From: Lutjanus erythropterus
Lineage: Eukaryota > Chordata > Actinopteri > Lutjaniformes > Lutjanidae
Direction of reading: 5' to 3'
NCBI GenBank assembly: GCA_020091685.1
Contig: CM034597.1
Location: forward strand, 1,248,646-1,312,645
Length of the DNA: 64,000 bases
The notes beneath the pieces were generated by a model. That model had not been told where the DNA came from, searched no databases, and saw nothing but the letters and a program-made list of their open reading frames with translations. This document shows, piece by piece, positions 46,851 through 58,095 of this stretch. Position numbers and translations under genes: made by a program. Every line of letters begins with the position of its first letter. Within the stretch, counting starts at the first letter, position 1.

Positions 46851-47032
46851 TAATGACAGGACAGCTGAAGATGTGACAGGAAATGGGGAGAGAGAGTGGG
46901 GGAATGAGATGCAGCAAAGGGCTATGGGGGGGTGGGGGGGCGGTTTTGGGTCGAACCCACGGCCGCTGCAGAGGACTCACAGCCTCTGTACATGGGGTAA
47001 ATGCTTTACCAACTGAGCTATCCAAGCACCCC
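46851..47032 (-). mobile_element. tRNA-derived SINE, copy 2
   Basis: Same family and strand as 30403-30565: a head with TAGCTCAGTTGGTAAAGC, a B box GGGTTCGACCC, and a body with 'cccactctctctcccc' and 'atttcctgtcacatc'. A G-rich run on the plus strand (about 46926-46942) interrupts the body. Without it the copies are similar in length. Confidence 0.8.
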
Positions 47033-47204
47033 AATTGCTAAGTTTCTTAAAAAAAACAAACAAAACAACAATAACAATAATTTATATCAACAAATGTCCA
47101 GCAGTTTACATGAGTTAGAAATGAGCTCAGGTAAGTATTTAAAGTCATTAATTATTTTGAATCCATTCTCTTGTTGTTGTTGAAACCATGTGGTTAATGT
47201 TGTG

Positions 47205-48080
47205 AAATTATGTCAGTTTTGGTAGGTTTAGGCACAGAAACTAGTTTGATAGGTTTAGGGTAAGACAATGTTTGGGGTTACAATAAGTACATTATGCGAC
47301 ATCACTGAAACAACTCGCACGACAAAAGTCACATGATGTAAGTCACATTGAAAGCCTGGTGTGTCACATACAGCTGAGGACGGGTGTAAAACCTGACGCG
47401 TTTCTTTCAGACACTTATGGGCAACAAACATGTCGGAATTTGACAGGTTGGTATTAAGATCACTGGTATTTTAACTCAGATCAACACACTGATACTTGGG
47501 CATTAGTTTTGCATGTGCAGAGCTGTATGGTTAGATTAGCAATAATACAATGTAAAGCTGCAACAATTAATCAACCATTAAATCAATTGCCAACTATTTT
47601 GATAATAAATAAATCACTGAGTATTTTTTTTTTAGAAAAATAAAGTCAAAATGTCAAAGTCACATGTGAATATGTTCTGGTTTCAGAATAAACTGAATAT
47701 CTTTAGGTTGTGAGCAAAAAGAGACATTTGAGGATGTCATTTTGAACTTTGGGAAACATGGGTTGACACTTTATAGATCAAACAGCTACCCAATTAGTTG
47801 AGAAAATAAAAATAAACATGAGTTGCAGCCCTAATATAATGTGTAGACAGACTTTAAAAATAAAAGCAACAAAACTACTTGGTTAGGTGTAGGAAAAGAT
47901 TATGATTTAGGAAAATAAGTATACTTATTTTTATAACTTACAAAAGTTAATGAGTTATGCAAGGTAAAATAAGCCAACACTGACTTTTGGTTTCACTTGG
48001 GACATGAACCCCAGCCCCCTGGGTGAAAGTCCAGTATTTGTTTGATCCATCCATCCACCCCACATCCTCTGTACATGTAC
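47205..48080 (+). repeat. GGTTAGG-rich dispersed repeat, copy 1, with a nested MITE
   Basis: The stretch has 'tggtaggtttaggcacag', later 'ctacttggttaggtgtagg', 'gacttttggtttcacttgg', 'ccctgggtgaaagtcc' and 'atccatccaccccacatcctc'. The same order recurs at 50510-51750 and 59985-60590. It is split at 47553-47833 by a MITE. It has no coding capacity and an unknown class. Limits are approximate. Confidence 0.6.
47553..47833 (-). mobile_element. hAT MITE of the GCTGCAACTAA family, fuller copy
   Basis: The termini TAAAGCTGCAACAATTAATC and, read inward from the right, TAGGGCTGCAACTCATG are inverted repeats. They are flanked by ATACAATG (47545-47552) and ATATAATG (47834-47841), 7 of 8 matching. The interior has 'gtctggtttc'-like sequence, 'taaactgaatatctttagg' and 'gagacatttgaggatg', as in the remnant at 18040-18225. 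Confidence 0.8.
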
Positions 48081-48410
48081 GTGTAAGGGTAATAATACTA
48101 CTACATCACCTGATTTGAATGAAACAACAAACCAAATGCTGGGTACCTCCAGAAATGATGCTAGAGGGGTCCCTGCAGCGTCACAGTTTGAAGCATGGGG
48201 GGCTTACCAAGCTGCTGTAAATGAACTGTTGGACTGTTGAAAACAGGCTGTATAAACATATTCTCAATGGACTGCAGAAAATATAACAGCTAAACTTTAA
48301 ACTTTGTAAAATCTCAATGAACTGCTTCAATCTGTGGGGGTCATGTAATCGACAGAGCTTAACTGCCACCTCTGTATTAGTTCTGGAGGTTTTATGTTCA
48401 TGCAATGAGT

Positions 48411-48457
<47 letters not shown>

Positions 48458-50509
48458 CTAACAGGCCTGCAGCTTGTCCACAGCTAATCTCTCACAGTAC
48501 CGGACTGCTGACTCCTGAGTCCTCTTAACCGGCTGGTCGGGGACACGGGTCATCGGCCCCTCCTTGGCTGAAACAAGGCTTACCTCGCAGAATGTTGGGG
48601 AATGACTAGTTATTTGTCAGTAAATGACAAAAAATGGAACTGTAATCTGTTACAGTTACTGAGAAAGAATATGTAATTAAATTACAGTTACTAATCAAAT
48701 GTTGGAGATTCAAACAAGGTTACATCCAAGTATTCTTTCCACATTACCTGGCATAATGATGTGCACGCACTCCTCTAGTTATCTCTGTTTATATGCTGCT
48801 GGTGGAAGTCTTTAACTGAGCAATTCACTCAAAAATGAATTTGAGGGAGGATTCTGCACAATATAACTGAAATTTTATGTTTGAGGGATATGTTTGCATG
48901 ATTTTCATCACTGAGGAAATCATTTCATATTTTAGAAATCATTTCATATTTTAGAGGGAGATCGGCTGCTACAAGTCTCTCTTTAGTAACTTTATCTCTT
49001 ACATTTTAAAATGGTTGCATTCAAATTATAATTCTGAGGTACCGCTTTATGCAAACAAAAATTGGAAGAAAGTTTCTCAGCAGGTGAGGAGCATTTTCTG
49101 CTTTGCTTGACGGTGGTTGTGTTAAAAATACTGCAGTTCCCAGTTCACACTTGCTGATGAAAACCATCCCCGCCATCTGCATACACACAATTTCACAAGT
49201 TGAAAGACAGCTTCCTTCAACAAAAAAGTCCTTTTGGAAGCTATTACTCATGCAATTTCCTGACTTAATCTAAATGAATTGGAAATAACTGCATTTGCTT
49301 TTACTTTGATCTAATCACTCTTGAGCCCGTTGACTGCACTTGTCTTTTTCCCTCCTTAAACCTGCTCATTAACAGATTCATTCACTCTGACAGGCAGGAG
49401 AACACATGATGAAACAGAAGCACATCATTTAGAAAGTTGTTGTGAGTGTGTGTGGGGGCTGGATGCTGTTTGTATGATATGGGTGTACTGTGTGATTTTA
49501 GCCCAGAGGAACATGTTTTGCACTCACATTCCATGTAACACTTAACCCACTCCTGTGCCTCCCACTGATGCACTGTCGTCACTTCTCACCTGGTTCTGTT
49601 TGAAGTCAATGCGTCAACCCCCGAGTCATGAAAAACATTAGGCCTTATGATAAAACCTGCACACACGTGCACACATGCACGATATGCAAATGCTGTTTGA
49701 AGTCATTGTTGCTGCGGGCACTGGGGAGACTGATAGAAATGAAATTCTTTAATCTTTAAAACCCAAGATGTTGTGCTGCTTCTTTGCAGCTCAGATTCAC
49801 TGCACCAACACCATCAGTTTGTGCTTAGCTGCTACTAACCTGCTAAATATCACACACGCTGAGAGCTGAGAAGTTTGGAAGTCAAATTTAGTGAGAAAGC
49901 ATCCTTGTTGTTGATCCAAGTACTTTAGTGTGTCATTTGAAACTAAAAAGAGGAAAGGAAAGGAAAGGAAAAGAAAGGTTAAGAGAATAAGAATACTGAA
50001 AAAGAACATTAAAAACACGAAAACATATAATCAGTTGCAGATCCTCCATAACTGCAACTCCAAGATCAGCTTAGACTGCAGATTCCCACAGTAGGAACCT
50101 TCTCATTATCTCATTATGCACCACTCTCATTACAAAGTGATAATGATGACTGTCACCAGCCAGACAACCTCTGATTGTACAAACCTACAACTCTATACAC
50201 CATTCTCTCCCTTAGACATTTCACTGTTTGTTGCATTTTAATTATCCACAGAAATCCATGTATCTCCATGTATGAAGATGTTTTCATTGCATTGCCATGT
50301 CTGAAACAATCTTTGTGAGCTACGAGTTATTCCTCTTGCTGATGCTCACTTTTTTACTGTTGTTACACAGTGTAAGTTTTATTTTTAATGATGGTACTTG
50401 AGTGGCAGCCATCATTCTGGTTGGTTGGCTGGGACATTAGTGGGTCCACCACTTTGGTCCAGACTGAAACATCTCAGAATTGGATACCTAAACAGCAGAA
50501 TTGGTCAGT
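48081..50509. other. Non-coding, with a long GT array
   Basis: No gene. A (GT)n array runs at 48413-48456 and an AGGAA array at 49946-49978. 'atcatttcatattttaga' is directly repeated near 48917 and 48936. The frames at 48181, 49021, 49382 and 49797 show no domain. Confidence 0.5.
48413..48456. repeat. (GT)n microsatellite
   Basis: Uninterrupted GT array of about 44 bases. Confidence 0.95.
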
Positions 50510-50600
50510 TGTCAATTACTGCTAAAACAACATCTATTACTGGTGGAGAGTACTAGCAGTTTGGTTAGGTTGCGACACACAAAAACTACTTGGTTAGGTT

Positions 50601-51481
50601 CAGTGGCATAACTGGGCTGAATTCCACATGGGTTTTGAGGTCAAAGGGGCCTGACATTGGTGTAAACTTATTGTTTCATTCTTCAGCTCCGTTTTATATA
50701 TTCACACACGTTTGTTTTGTCTCTGCTCCAAACCATGGATGTATTATGGTCTAAATGCGCACCACCGTCAGAGCGTCTTGTTCCCATGACAACTGACCAG
50801 AGAAAGACACATGGCGCGTCATGTTTATGGGCTTCAACTGTGGCTGTGGCCACACCAAGCAGCTGGAGCGGATCCAGGTTCGGTCACGTTCAGATTACCG
50901 GTAGTGTCGGTTCTTGTAACAACCCTAGTCTCAAGTCTGAGATCATGATAGCGCCGTGTTACAGCAGACAGTGCTTGTTTACCAGCTGTGGTCGTGCTGC
51001 TGCTCGGACCCGTGTCGTCACTGGCCTGGCTCCTCCCACCACGACAGAAGAGATCTGTCAGTTTCGTGCATTTGGCCGCATCCTCAATTAACTTTTTTTT
51101 CTTTTTTGCCCTACGCTTATCTGCACCACACATCTCTTTTTCTGGTGGCTTCTTTCTTTTCAGCATCTTTGCAAATCTCCTCTACCTTGCTTACTTTTTT
51201 CTTTCTTTTTTTCCAGAGAAATAACGGTCACCGTCTGAGCGGCTGAGCCAATCACATTCAATAGACGCATGGATCAGTTCAAATTGGGAGGGGCCGCTCG
51301 TATCCCCCCTTATAGGCAACAAAATGCAGTGACCCAGTCTGATGTTACACTCCGTGCTACCTGCCGCTGCGAGGGTCAACCGCGGCAACATTACATTTAA
51401 AAAAAAAAAAAAAAAAAGTTTGACCACAAGAGGGCCCATGGGTTTACAAAACCCACCAACCCTACGTCATCTACGCCACTG
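50601..51481 (-). mobile_element. hAT element, 881 bp, with perfect 8-bp target duplication
   Basis: GTTAGGTT stands at 50593-50600 and again at 51482-51489. The left end CAGTGGCATAACTGG and the inward-read right end CAGTGGCGTAGATGA agree at 12 of 15 positions. Both traits are standard for hAT. The element retains what looks like the first coding segment of a transposase on the minus strand but is far too short for the whole gene, so it is non-autonomous. Confidence 0.9.
50834..51166 (-). pseudogene. Possible N-terminal remnant of a hAT transposase
   Basis: A 110-codon frame with an ATG at 51164-51166, 315 bases inside the right end of the element. It starts with a strongly basic run (MLKRKKPPEKE, KRRAKKKKKLIEDAAK) followed by CTKLTDLFCRG and a Ser/Thr-rich part. 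Such basic beginnings and the KLTDLF-type motif are common in ZMYM1-like hAT transposases of fish, by recall. The rest of the gene is absent. It could also be chance coding of a purine-rich strand. Confidence 0.4.
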
Positions 51482-51750
51482 GTTAGGTTTAGAAAAATAT
51501 CATGGTTTGGGTTAAAATAACTACAGTACATATGTGACTTGATAGAAGTGATGTCACATCCACAACACAATTTTAAGCTTTTTTTACTTTAAGTAACTTT
51601 AAATAAAATGTGTTTACTCTTTGTTCCACACTGGACTTGATCACCGGCCTCCTGGGTGAAAGGCCTGTGCTTGCCATCCATCCACCCCACTTCCTCCAAA
51701 TGCAGATTTTCTTGCTCCTTATACTTCTCCTGTCATACTTACGATGTCCA

Positions 51751-52520
51751 CTAAGAGGTGCAGCCTGGTGAGTACGGGCTGGAAATTTGGGCAGTAATGC
51801 ACAATTGTTGGTCCCTGACCACCAGCAGGTCGGCATTTTGACTCACACTCAGATGTCTGTTGGAAGGGCTGGCATGAAATTTGGTACAGACATTCATTTT
51901 GCCAACAAGATGAACTATAATAACATTGATCATCTCTTGAACTTTGGTGCAGCACTACTATCACTTTGTCCAGCACTTTGGTCTGTGACCAAATATTTGC
52001 AAAACTAAAAGGGCACTTAGAAAGCACAGACCTCCACCAAGGCCAATAATCCAATCTTCTATCAAATCTTCAAGCCAACCACTACATATGTCTGGATATA
52101 TTCAGTTAGGTTTATTTTGGTTCGATTTGGGAAAAAAAACCCAGTAAAGATAATTCAGGCTTATTTCTTACATATCTCTTGCATTTGTTTCTACAATGAG
52201 ATTACAGGTGGCCTCATGTTTTGTTTTGCATCATTCTCACCATTCACTTTAATTACGTCTGGTTCTCACATGTGCAACAAACTCAGCTCACTGTGTCATA
52301 GACACTGGTTTTATCATTGACCTATTTGGCAATGTTACTCAAAGTGAAAAATAATTTGTGTGTCCAGCCTGTGATTCTGATCTGCTCAAAAATTTAATGG
52401 ATTCTTCCTTGGCCCATGATACACCCCTCCACCAAGTTTCATTTAAATTGGGTCAGTTTTTCCCATAATCCAACTGACAGACAAAATCAGACAAAGTAAT
52501 CATTTTCTCAATGGCCTCAC
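51751..52520. repeat. Unclassified fish dispersed repeats
   Basis: Landmarks such as 'atgaaatttggtacagacat', 'cagacctccaccaaggcc', 'ttcttccttggcccatgata' and 'ccaccaagtttcatttaaat' belong to very common percomorph repeats that I cannot assign to a class. Two separate pieces may be present, meeting near 52060-52300. The frames are not meaningful. Confidence 0.5.
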
Positions 52521-52591
52521 CTGTGTCTTTGGTTTAGTGCTGACTGCCAAATGTTGGCATACTACCATACTAAATGGAGACATGTACATGT

Positions 52592-52618
52592 TAAAAAAAA
52601 GAAAGAAAGAAAGAAAGA
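52592..52618. repeat. (AAAG)n microsatellite
   Basis: Poly(A) followed by a short GAAA array. Confidence 0.85.
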
Positions 52619-52762
52619 ATTAAGCTAATTGTGAGCATACTGCAGATACTGGCATTTAGCTCCAAGCACTGCTCTTCCTGCCTCACAGGGTAGCTAGTGC
52701 AGCAGTACACTTTAAGTCTTGTTTCATGTTCTGTGTCATGGACATGGCTAACAGCTCCCAGA

Positions 52763-53282
52763 CAATGGGCCCTATCTTACACCCAGCACAAAGCCGTTGA
52801 ACTGCTGGCGCAAGTGATTTTGCTATCTTACACCAGTGCAAGTGCCATTTTTTCCATGTCTGCAAGATAGCAAATGCAATTGTGCCAGGTCTGTGCGGCT
52901 GTGGGCGGGGGGTCTAAACATGACATCCTGCCGTCTCCATATATTGCGCACTTCTGCACTTTCACTTCTCGAACCAGGAGATCTGTCTCCTCGCTTTGAA
53001 TATCTTTTTTCTTTGTTTCGTCCACTTGCACTGCTCTTAAAGTTGATGAGAGCTGATTTTCTGATTGTTTTATCACATGTTCGGCCTAAACTCGCCTGTG
53101 AATTAATGAGGGCACTTGGGCACGTCTGATAGGTGTATCCTGCTTTGCACTGGTGGCACAAAGGGCAGGGCAGGGCAAAATATCACTCCCGCCCCTGGCA
53201 CAAGACGGCAAAGGTGGATTTGGATATCCATTGCGCCTTGCGCTCTCAGCTTGTGCTTTAGATCAGCATAAGATCTAAATTT
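52763..53282. mobile_element. Decayed non-autonomous element (GGGCCCTATCTTACACC type)
   Basis: The left end 'gggccctatcttacaccc' and 'gcgcaagtgattttgctatc' lie opposite the right-hand 'ttgcgccttgcgctctcagc' and 'gatcagcataagatctaaat'. In this common fish family the right end is complementary to the left; here 'cataagat' still pairs but the outer bases have diverged. Overlapping minus and plus frames (52823-53161, 52836-53129) show no known domain. Confidence 0.55.
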
Positions 53283-53349
53283 CATTTTAGGCTCTCTTGA
53301 TTTCTGAATTGGAATGTGTTACAGCTCAGACAGTACAACTTACATTTAA

Positions 53350-53622
53350 TCCATTCAACCATCCATTTTCTTCCACTTATCTGGGGACAGGTCATGGTGA
53401 CAGCAGGCAGAGCAGGGTATTTCAGATGTCCCTCTCCCCAGCTCCTCCTGGGGGATCCCAAGGTGTTCCCAGGCCAGATGGGATATGTAATCCCTCCAGT
53501 GAGTTCTGGGGTGTCCTCCCAATTGGACATGCCTGGAAAACCTTTTAAGGAAGCCATCCAGGAGGCATCCTAATCAGACTTCAGCTGGTTCCTTTTGATG
53601 CAAAGGATCAGTGGCTCTAGTA
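53350..53622 (-). mobile_element. Rex3/RTE-like LINE fragment, 3' side
   Basis: On the minus strand translation gives GITYPIWPGNTLGSPRRSW, an eroded form of the C-terminal block of a fish RTE-type LINE, and then the 3' tail 'aaaatggatggttgaatgg'. It is cut at 53622 by the hAT insertion. The other half is at 56261-56565. The Rex3 label rests on the GATG-type tail and C-terminal motif, by recall. Confidence 0.65.
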
Positions 53623-53697
53623 CAGGAGTGCCCAACCAGTCGGACTGATCCCAAATTGACTGCGAGGGGTGTAGGAAAAAATGAAAAACAAAAGTTT

Positions 53698-53724
53698 GTT
53701 GTGTGTGTGTGTGTGTGTGTGTGT
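53698..53724. repeat. (GT)n microsatellite within the hAT element
   Basis: GT array in the non-coding left part of the element. Confidence 0.9.
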
Positions 53725-53926
53725 TATATTTTGTATTAAATGTACACTACAGCCTATCATGAGTCCTTGCCTGCGCACCCTATCAGTCTCTTAAACACAT
53801 CCACAAAAAAAGAAAAAAATAGGTCACATTTAACATAGCGCGTGACATGCATGACAGGAAGTTGACAGCTGTCAACAGTAGCTAGCAGCTAGCAATCAGA
53901 GCAGTTATGCACTCCTAAATGTTAAC

Positions 53927-55763
53927 ATGGCTGAGGGGAAACGAGCCAAGACCTACCATTTTCACCCTGAATGGGAGGAAGATTATTTTTTTGTTTATTC
54001 TCATCAAAGCCTGTTTGTTTGATCTGCAATGCAGCAGTGGCGTTGGCAAAGAAAGGGAATCTGGAACAGCATTTTAAAATGGTACACAGGAGCTACGAGA
54101 GGGATTTCCCTGCAAAAATGCCTTTACGCGCCACAAAAGTGCGGGATTTGAAAGCACAGCTTGCAGCACGACAGTCAGTCTTCACCAAACTGAAGACCCA
54201 GGGTAAGGCCTCAACTATTGCTTCCTATCGCAGCAGTCACGTCCTTGCTAAACACAAGAAGCCATTCAAAGATGGCGATATTGTGAAGGAAGCCTTTCTC
54301 GAGGCAGCGGATGGCCTTTTTGATGACTTTAAAAATAAAACAGAGATCGCGAAGGCCATTAAAGAAGTGCAACTCTCCCGCAATATTACTACAAGGCGAT
54401 GTGAGGGAATGGCTGTGGATGTGGAGGAGCAACTGAGGAAGGATATTGACGCATGTGAGTGCTTTTCCCTCCAATTTGATGAGTCGACTGATATGGTGGA
54501 TGTGGCACAATTGTGTTTTCATCAGGATGGTTTTTGAAGACATGAGCGCCAAGGAAGAGCTACTCACCATTTTGCCATTAAAAGGACACACCAGAGGTGA
54601 GGATATTTTTAATGCTTTCATGGGATTTGTTAGCGAGACAAAACTGCTGCTCTTCTGATGGGACGCCTGCTACGATGGGCCGCACCAGTGGGTTCATTGC
54701 ACCAGGCAAAGAAAGTGAATCTTTCCCAGATATCCTGAATTATCATTGTATAATTCACCAGTAAGCGTTGTGTGGAAAGATTTTAAATATGAAAGAAGTG
54801 ATGGAAATTGCGATGAAGATTGTGTGTTCAGTTCAGGCCAGGAGTCTGCAGAGAAGGCTTTTCCATGCTCACTTGGAAGAGAATGATGCTGAGCACACAG
54901 ACCTGCTGCTTCACACGGATGTTAGGTGGTTAAGCAGAGGTATATTTTTGGCCAGATTTATGGAGCTATTGCCTGAAATCAAGGACTTCCTGAAGCTTTC
55001 AAAACATGTGGATTACCATACAAAGCTAAAGGACCACCAGTGGCTTTTAGATTTATCTTTCCTCACTGATCTCACTGCCGAGCTCAATGAATTGAATTTA
55101 GAGCTGCAGGGTAAGGGTAAAGATGTAATCAACATGATGAGTTCAGTGAACACATTTAAAAGCAAGCTGATGTCAAGCAGGCTGCAGCGTGGTAACCTGT
55201 GCAACTTCCCTCACATGCAAGCAGAACTACAACGTCAAGGTAAAGGTGTGACACAGCTTGACAGTGCATGTTACAAGGAGCATGTTCAGAGCATCTCGTC
55301 AGAGTTTGAGAGGTGTTTTACTGACTTTGCATCCATCGAGCCTGTAGCCAGCTATATGTGTTATCCATTTGGTGCAAGTATTGATGTTGGTGACATTGCC
55401 GCCAAAGTCAAATCACTTTTCGACTTGGAAAGCTCTGCTCTTGAGGATGAGATTCTGGCAAAATGACATTGAGATCAAAGCCAGATCAACATCCGCTTAA
55501 CCCGGAGAGCATGTAATGTTCTGGAAACTACTGGTGGAGGAGAAGTATCCCAATCTCAGAAGATGTGCCTTAAACCTGACAGCTCTTTTTGGATCAACTT
55601 ATTTGTGCGAGTCTGCTTTCTTGCACATGAAAATCATCAAGTCCAAGTACAGATCAACAATGACTGATGACCACGTTGCAGCTTGCCTACGCCTTGCAAC
55701 CAGCTCCTACACTCCTGACTACGAGAAGCTAGCCTCCTCCTCCCAGTGCCAGGTCTCCCACTA
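53927..55763 (+). pseudogene. BED-type hAT transposase (broken)
   Basis: The natural start is probably the ATG at 53927: MAEGKRAKTYHFHPEWEEDYFF, truncated here to its first part. A frameshift near 53995 leads to KPVCLICNAAVALAKKGNLE and QHFKMVH (C-x2-C and H-x-H zinc finger of BED type). Then come SHVLAKHKKPFKDGDIVKEAF and FSLQFDESTDMVDVAQL (first catalytic Asp, about 54475-54490). A shift near 54535 leads to LPLKGHTRGEDIFNAF, and another near 54655 to DGTPATMGRTSGFIAPG (second Asp) and LNYHCIIHQ. After a stop, 54768-55466 reads LLLHTDVRWLSRGIFLARF to FDLESSALEDEIL. The last frame, 55516-55763, ends the gene with LTALFGSTYLCESAFLHMK, the dimerisation block with the catalytic-Glu context. Several shifts make it inactive. 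Confidence 0.85.
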
Positions 55764-55879
55764 AGGTAGGAGGTGATTTTCTTTTTTCAAACTCAGAGAT
55801 CTACCTGTTTTGTATCTGGTTTATTTTTCTGTTTAGTTCATATTAAGGTCAGTTATGGCTATTGCTCATCATGCAGATT

Positions 55880-55913
<34 letters not shown>

Positions 55914-55918
55914 TGTGA

Positions 55919-55972
<54 letters not shown>

Positions 55973-56060
55973 CAGAGAGAGCAGGTTTGTGCTACAGCAC
56001 ACTATGCAAACTGGCAACTGTGTGAGAGGCATTTGTCTGTGTGTGTGTGTGTGTGTGTTT
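55880..56060. repeat. GT and GA microsatellites downstream of the transposase gene
   Basis: (GT)n at 55880-55911, (GA)n at 55922-55969 and a second GT array at about 56038-56058. The 134-codon plus frame and its minus partner across this tract are repeat artefacts. Confidence 0.95.
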
Positions 56061-56260
56061 GAGAGAGGGACGGTTTGTGATGTGATGTCTAGTGGTTGTG
56101 TGACAACAAGAAAAAGTGTTGTGAGGTTAGTTACTGCAGACTGGAAACGATGTGTGTGGGTTTGCGAGTCCAGTTGACACTGGACTGGTAGATCTCCGGA
56201 GGTTGGGTACTTGAAAAGTAGATCTTGGGTCAAAAAAGGGTGGGCACCCCTGCACTAGTA

Positions 56261-56565
56261 CAAGCACCCTCCAGGTGTCTGAGCTCCTCACCCTATCTCT
56301 AAGGCTGAGCCAAGCTACCCTTTTTTTTTTTTTGAGGAAACTCATTTTGACCACTTGTATCCCTGATCTCAAAACTCAAACCAAAGCTACCCAAAGCTCA
56401 TGACTATGAGTGAGGCTTGGACTATAGGCTGGTAAATCCAAAGTTTCGTCTTCTGCTCCCTCTTCACCACAACAGTCCGGCGCAGTGTCCACGTTACTGC
56501 TGACACTGCACCAAATCATGTCAAACTCATGCAACATCTTCCGGACACTCCTGAACAACGGTCTT
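56261..56565 (-). mobile_element. Rex3/RTE-like LINE fragment, 5' side
   Basis: On the minus strand the sequence gives MSFLKKKKRVAWLSLRDRVR, corresponding to a MSFLRRVAG-LSLRDRVRSS block of fish RTE-type LINEs; a poly(T) run adds Lys codons. Upstream coding sequence continues to about 56565 in broken form ('cttcaccacaacagtccggc'). It joins 53350-53622 once the hAT element is removed. Confidence 0.7.
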
Positions 56566-56589
56566 GTTACTTTTAAGTGGAGTACTTTT

Positions 56590-56855
56590 TAAGGACCAGT
56601 GTAGGATTCAGTGGCATCTAGCAGGGAGGTTGTAGACTGCAACCAACTGAATACTGCCCATCCACCCCCACCCCTTCCAAGTGGGTAGGAGACCCTACAG
56701 TGGCCATGTAAAAAAAATCTGCATCCTCTGTAGATATAAAGGGCTGAGTCTAATATAAGGAAAACACAACAACTCTTATTTCCAGGTGATTCTATACTAA
56801 TGAAAATAATCGGCAATTGATCTCCCTCAGTCTTAGACACTGGACCTTGAAGTGG
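56590..56855. mobile_element. MITE with AAGGACCAGTGT termini
   Basis: The left end AAGGACCAGTGTAGGATTC and the inward-read right end AAGGTCCAGTGTCTAAGAC form inverted repeats. The interior ('gttgtagactgcaaccaact', 'tagatataaagggctgag', 'attctatactaatgaaaata') matches a very common percomorph family by recall. The copy is internally shortened. AAGTGGA occurs on both sides but not directly at the ends, so the target duplication is undecided. Confidence 0.8.
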
Positions 56856-58095
56856 ATTTGTTTGTTAGTCATGTTTGTTCTATATAAGGCATATGTATTT
56901 TTGAGACAGCTTTTATTTCAGCATTTTATATGGAAAGGACCAAACTGTGTGTACTGTATATCATTTTATGACTGCCACAGGCTTTTATAAACTTCAAATT
57001 GCTATTCTGTTCTTTTGTGTTCAGCTTCATTAAGCCACCTGCTCATTTGGAGACTGAATGGTTTATGCCAGTTCCAGGGGAGTTCAAGTCAAATAGTCTA
57101 TTAGCTATTACCTCATCACCCAGCCATGAGATGGTTTGTCCGTGCTGTTCCAGAGTCCTGTTTCCACAGCTAGACGTATCAAACATTTTTGATATTTGTG
57201 ACACATTGCTCATCATCAGTAACTGTCTTGACTTTGAAGTAATCTTGATGGTTTGACACAAGTGTTTTATTCTGGAATCAGGTCCTTATAGGGATAGCTG
57301 GAGGACTTCAGTGGCCAGGACTGTGGAGCTGCAGTAGCATAGCTGATGCTGAAAACTGCAGTGTTAACAGTGTGTTTGTGTGACTCTGGGCGGAGGGCGT
57401 TAGATGAGGTGGCTGGCAGAGATTCATGGCCGAAGGATGACTGTGTGTTTATTGCTGGGTCTCCCAGGGCATCACACACTGGGCTGGAGGGGCATGGCTA
57501 TCAGTCACTGTGACACACACACACACACGTGAAACTCTGCAAATAAACACAGGCTCACACACATGCACAGATTGTTTAAACGCATTCACCACATAGACAT
57601 ACTAAGGTGTACATAGCAACATATGTTTTTTTTTTTAACCACACAGACGATTCCACGTTTCTAACCTAACAGCCATGATTGGTCCACTTTAACAGCTTGA
57701 CTGACTTGACTGATGATTGATCTATTCAATATGCTTAACTGGTTTTTGTCAGTAACCTGTTTTTCTGCCAACCTGCCACTGTGTCCCATTGAGTGATTAA
57801 ACATGACTTGATTTAGTCTACCAAACTCTGCTCTATCACATACTGATGTGAATTTAGATACACTTTGTCAGATAACCTAAAGGCTATGGGGTGAGGGTTC
57901 ATAGCATCAGTAGTCAGACCAAGACCTTCCTGACATTTCTGATGATTCTTTCTTTCTAAATCTTAAAGAAGCAATGTGTAAGAATTGCAAGACTTTGGCC
58001 ATCTGTCCAATTCATATGTCAAATAGAGGGCAGCATTTCACCAGAGTAACCACTTACTACTGCTAAGTGTAGCCACCATCAGCAAGTTAGCTTAT
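56856..58095. other. Non-coding, nothing firmly recognised
   Basis: No gene. A short CA array lies at 57513-57529. 'cttaaagaagcaatgtgtaag' near 57963 resembles the start of another small fish element with no matching end. The frames at 56999, 57043 and 57267 show no domain. Confidence 0.45.

Larger units (their letters stand above)
50510..51750 (+). repeat. GGTTAGG-rich dispersed repeat, copy 2, split by a hAT insertion
   Basis: The left piece (50510-50600) has 'gtttggttaggttgcgac' and 'aaactacttggttaggtt'. The right piece (51482-51750) has 'atcatggtttgggttaaa', 'cctcctgggtgaaaggcc' and 'catccatccaccccacttcctc'. Removing 50601-51481 plus one target copy restores an uninterrupted match to the other copies. 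Confidence 0.65.
53623..56252 (+). mobile_element. Full-length hAT element with near-perfect target duplication
   Basis: The flanks CTCTAGTA (53615-53622) and CACTAGTA (56253-56260) match at 7 of 8 positions. The left end CAGGAGTGCCCAACC and the inward-read right end CAGGGGTGCCCACCC are inverted repeats. It carries a broken transposase gene on the plus strand and three GT/GA microsatellites. It interrupts an RTE-like LINE whose two halves lie directly outside. Confidence 0.9.

Noticed and set aside
50500..50600. Interstitial telomere-like tract (GGTTAGG words)
   Set aside because: The words are irregularly spaced and belong to a dispersed repeat that recurs elsewhere in the window.
53927..55763. 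An intact transposase gene made of one long frame
   Set aside because: The product is spread over at least four frames with shifts near 53995, 54535 and 54655 and a stop before 54768.
55773..56233. Plus and minus frames of more than 120 codons
   Set aside because: They are made by GT and GA microsatellites inside a hAT element.
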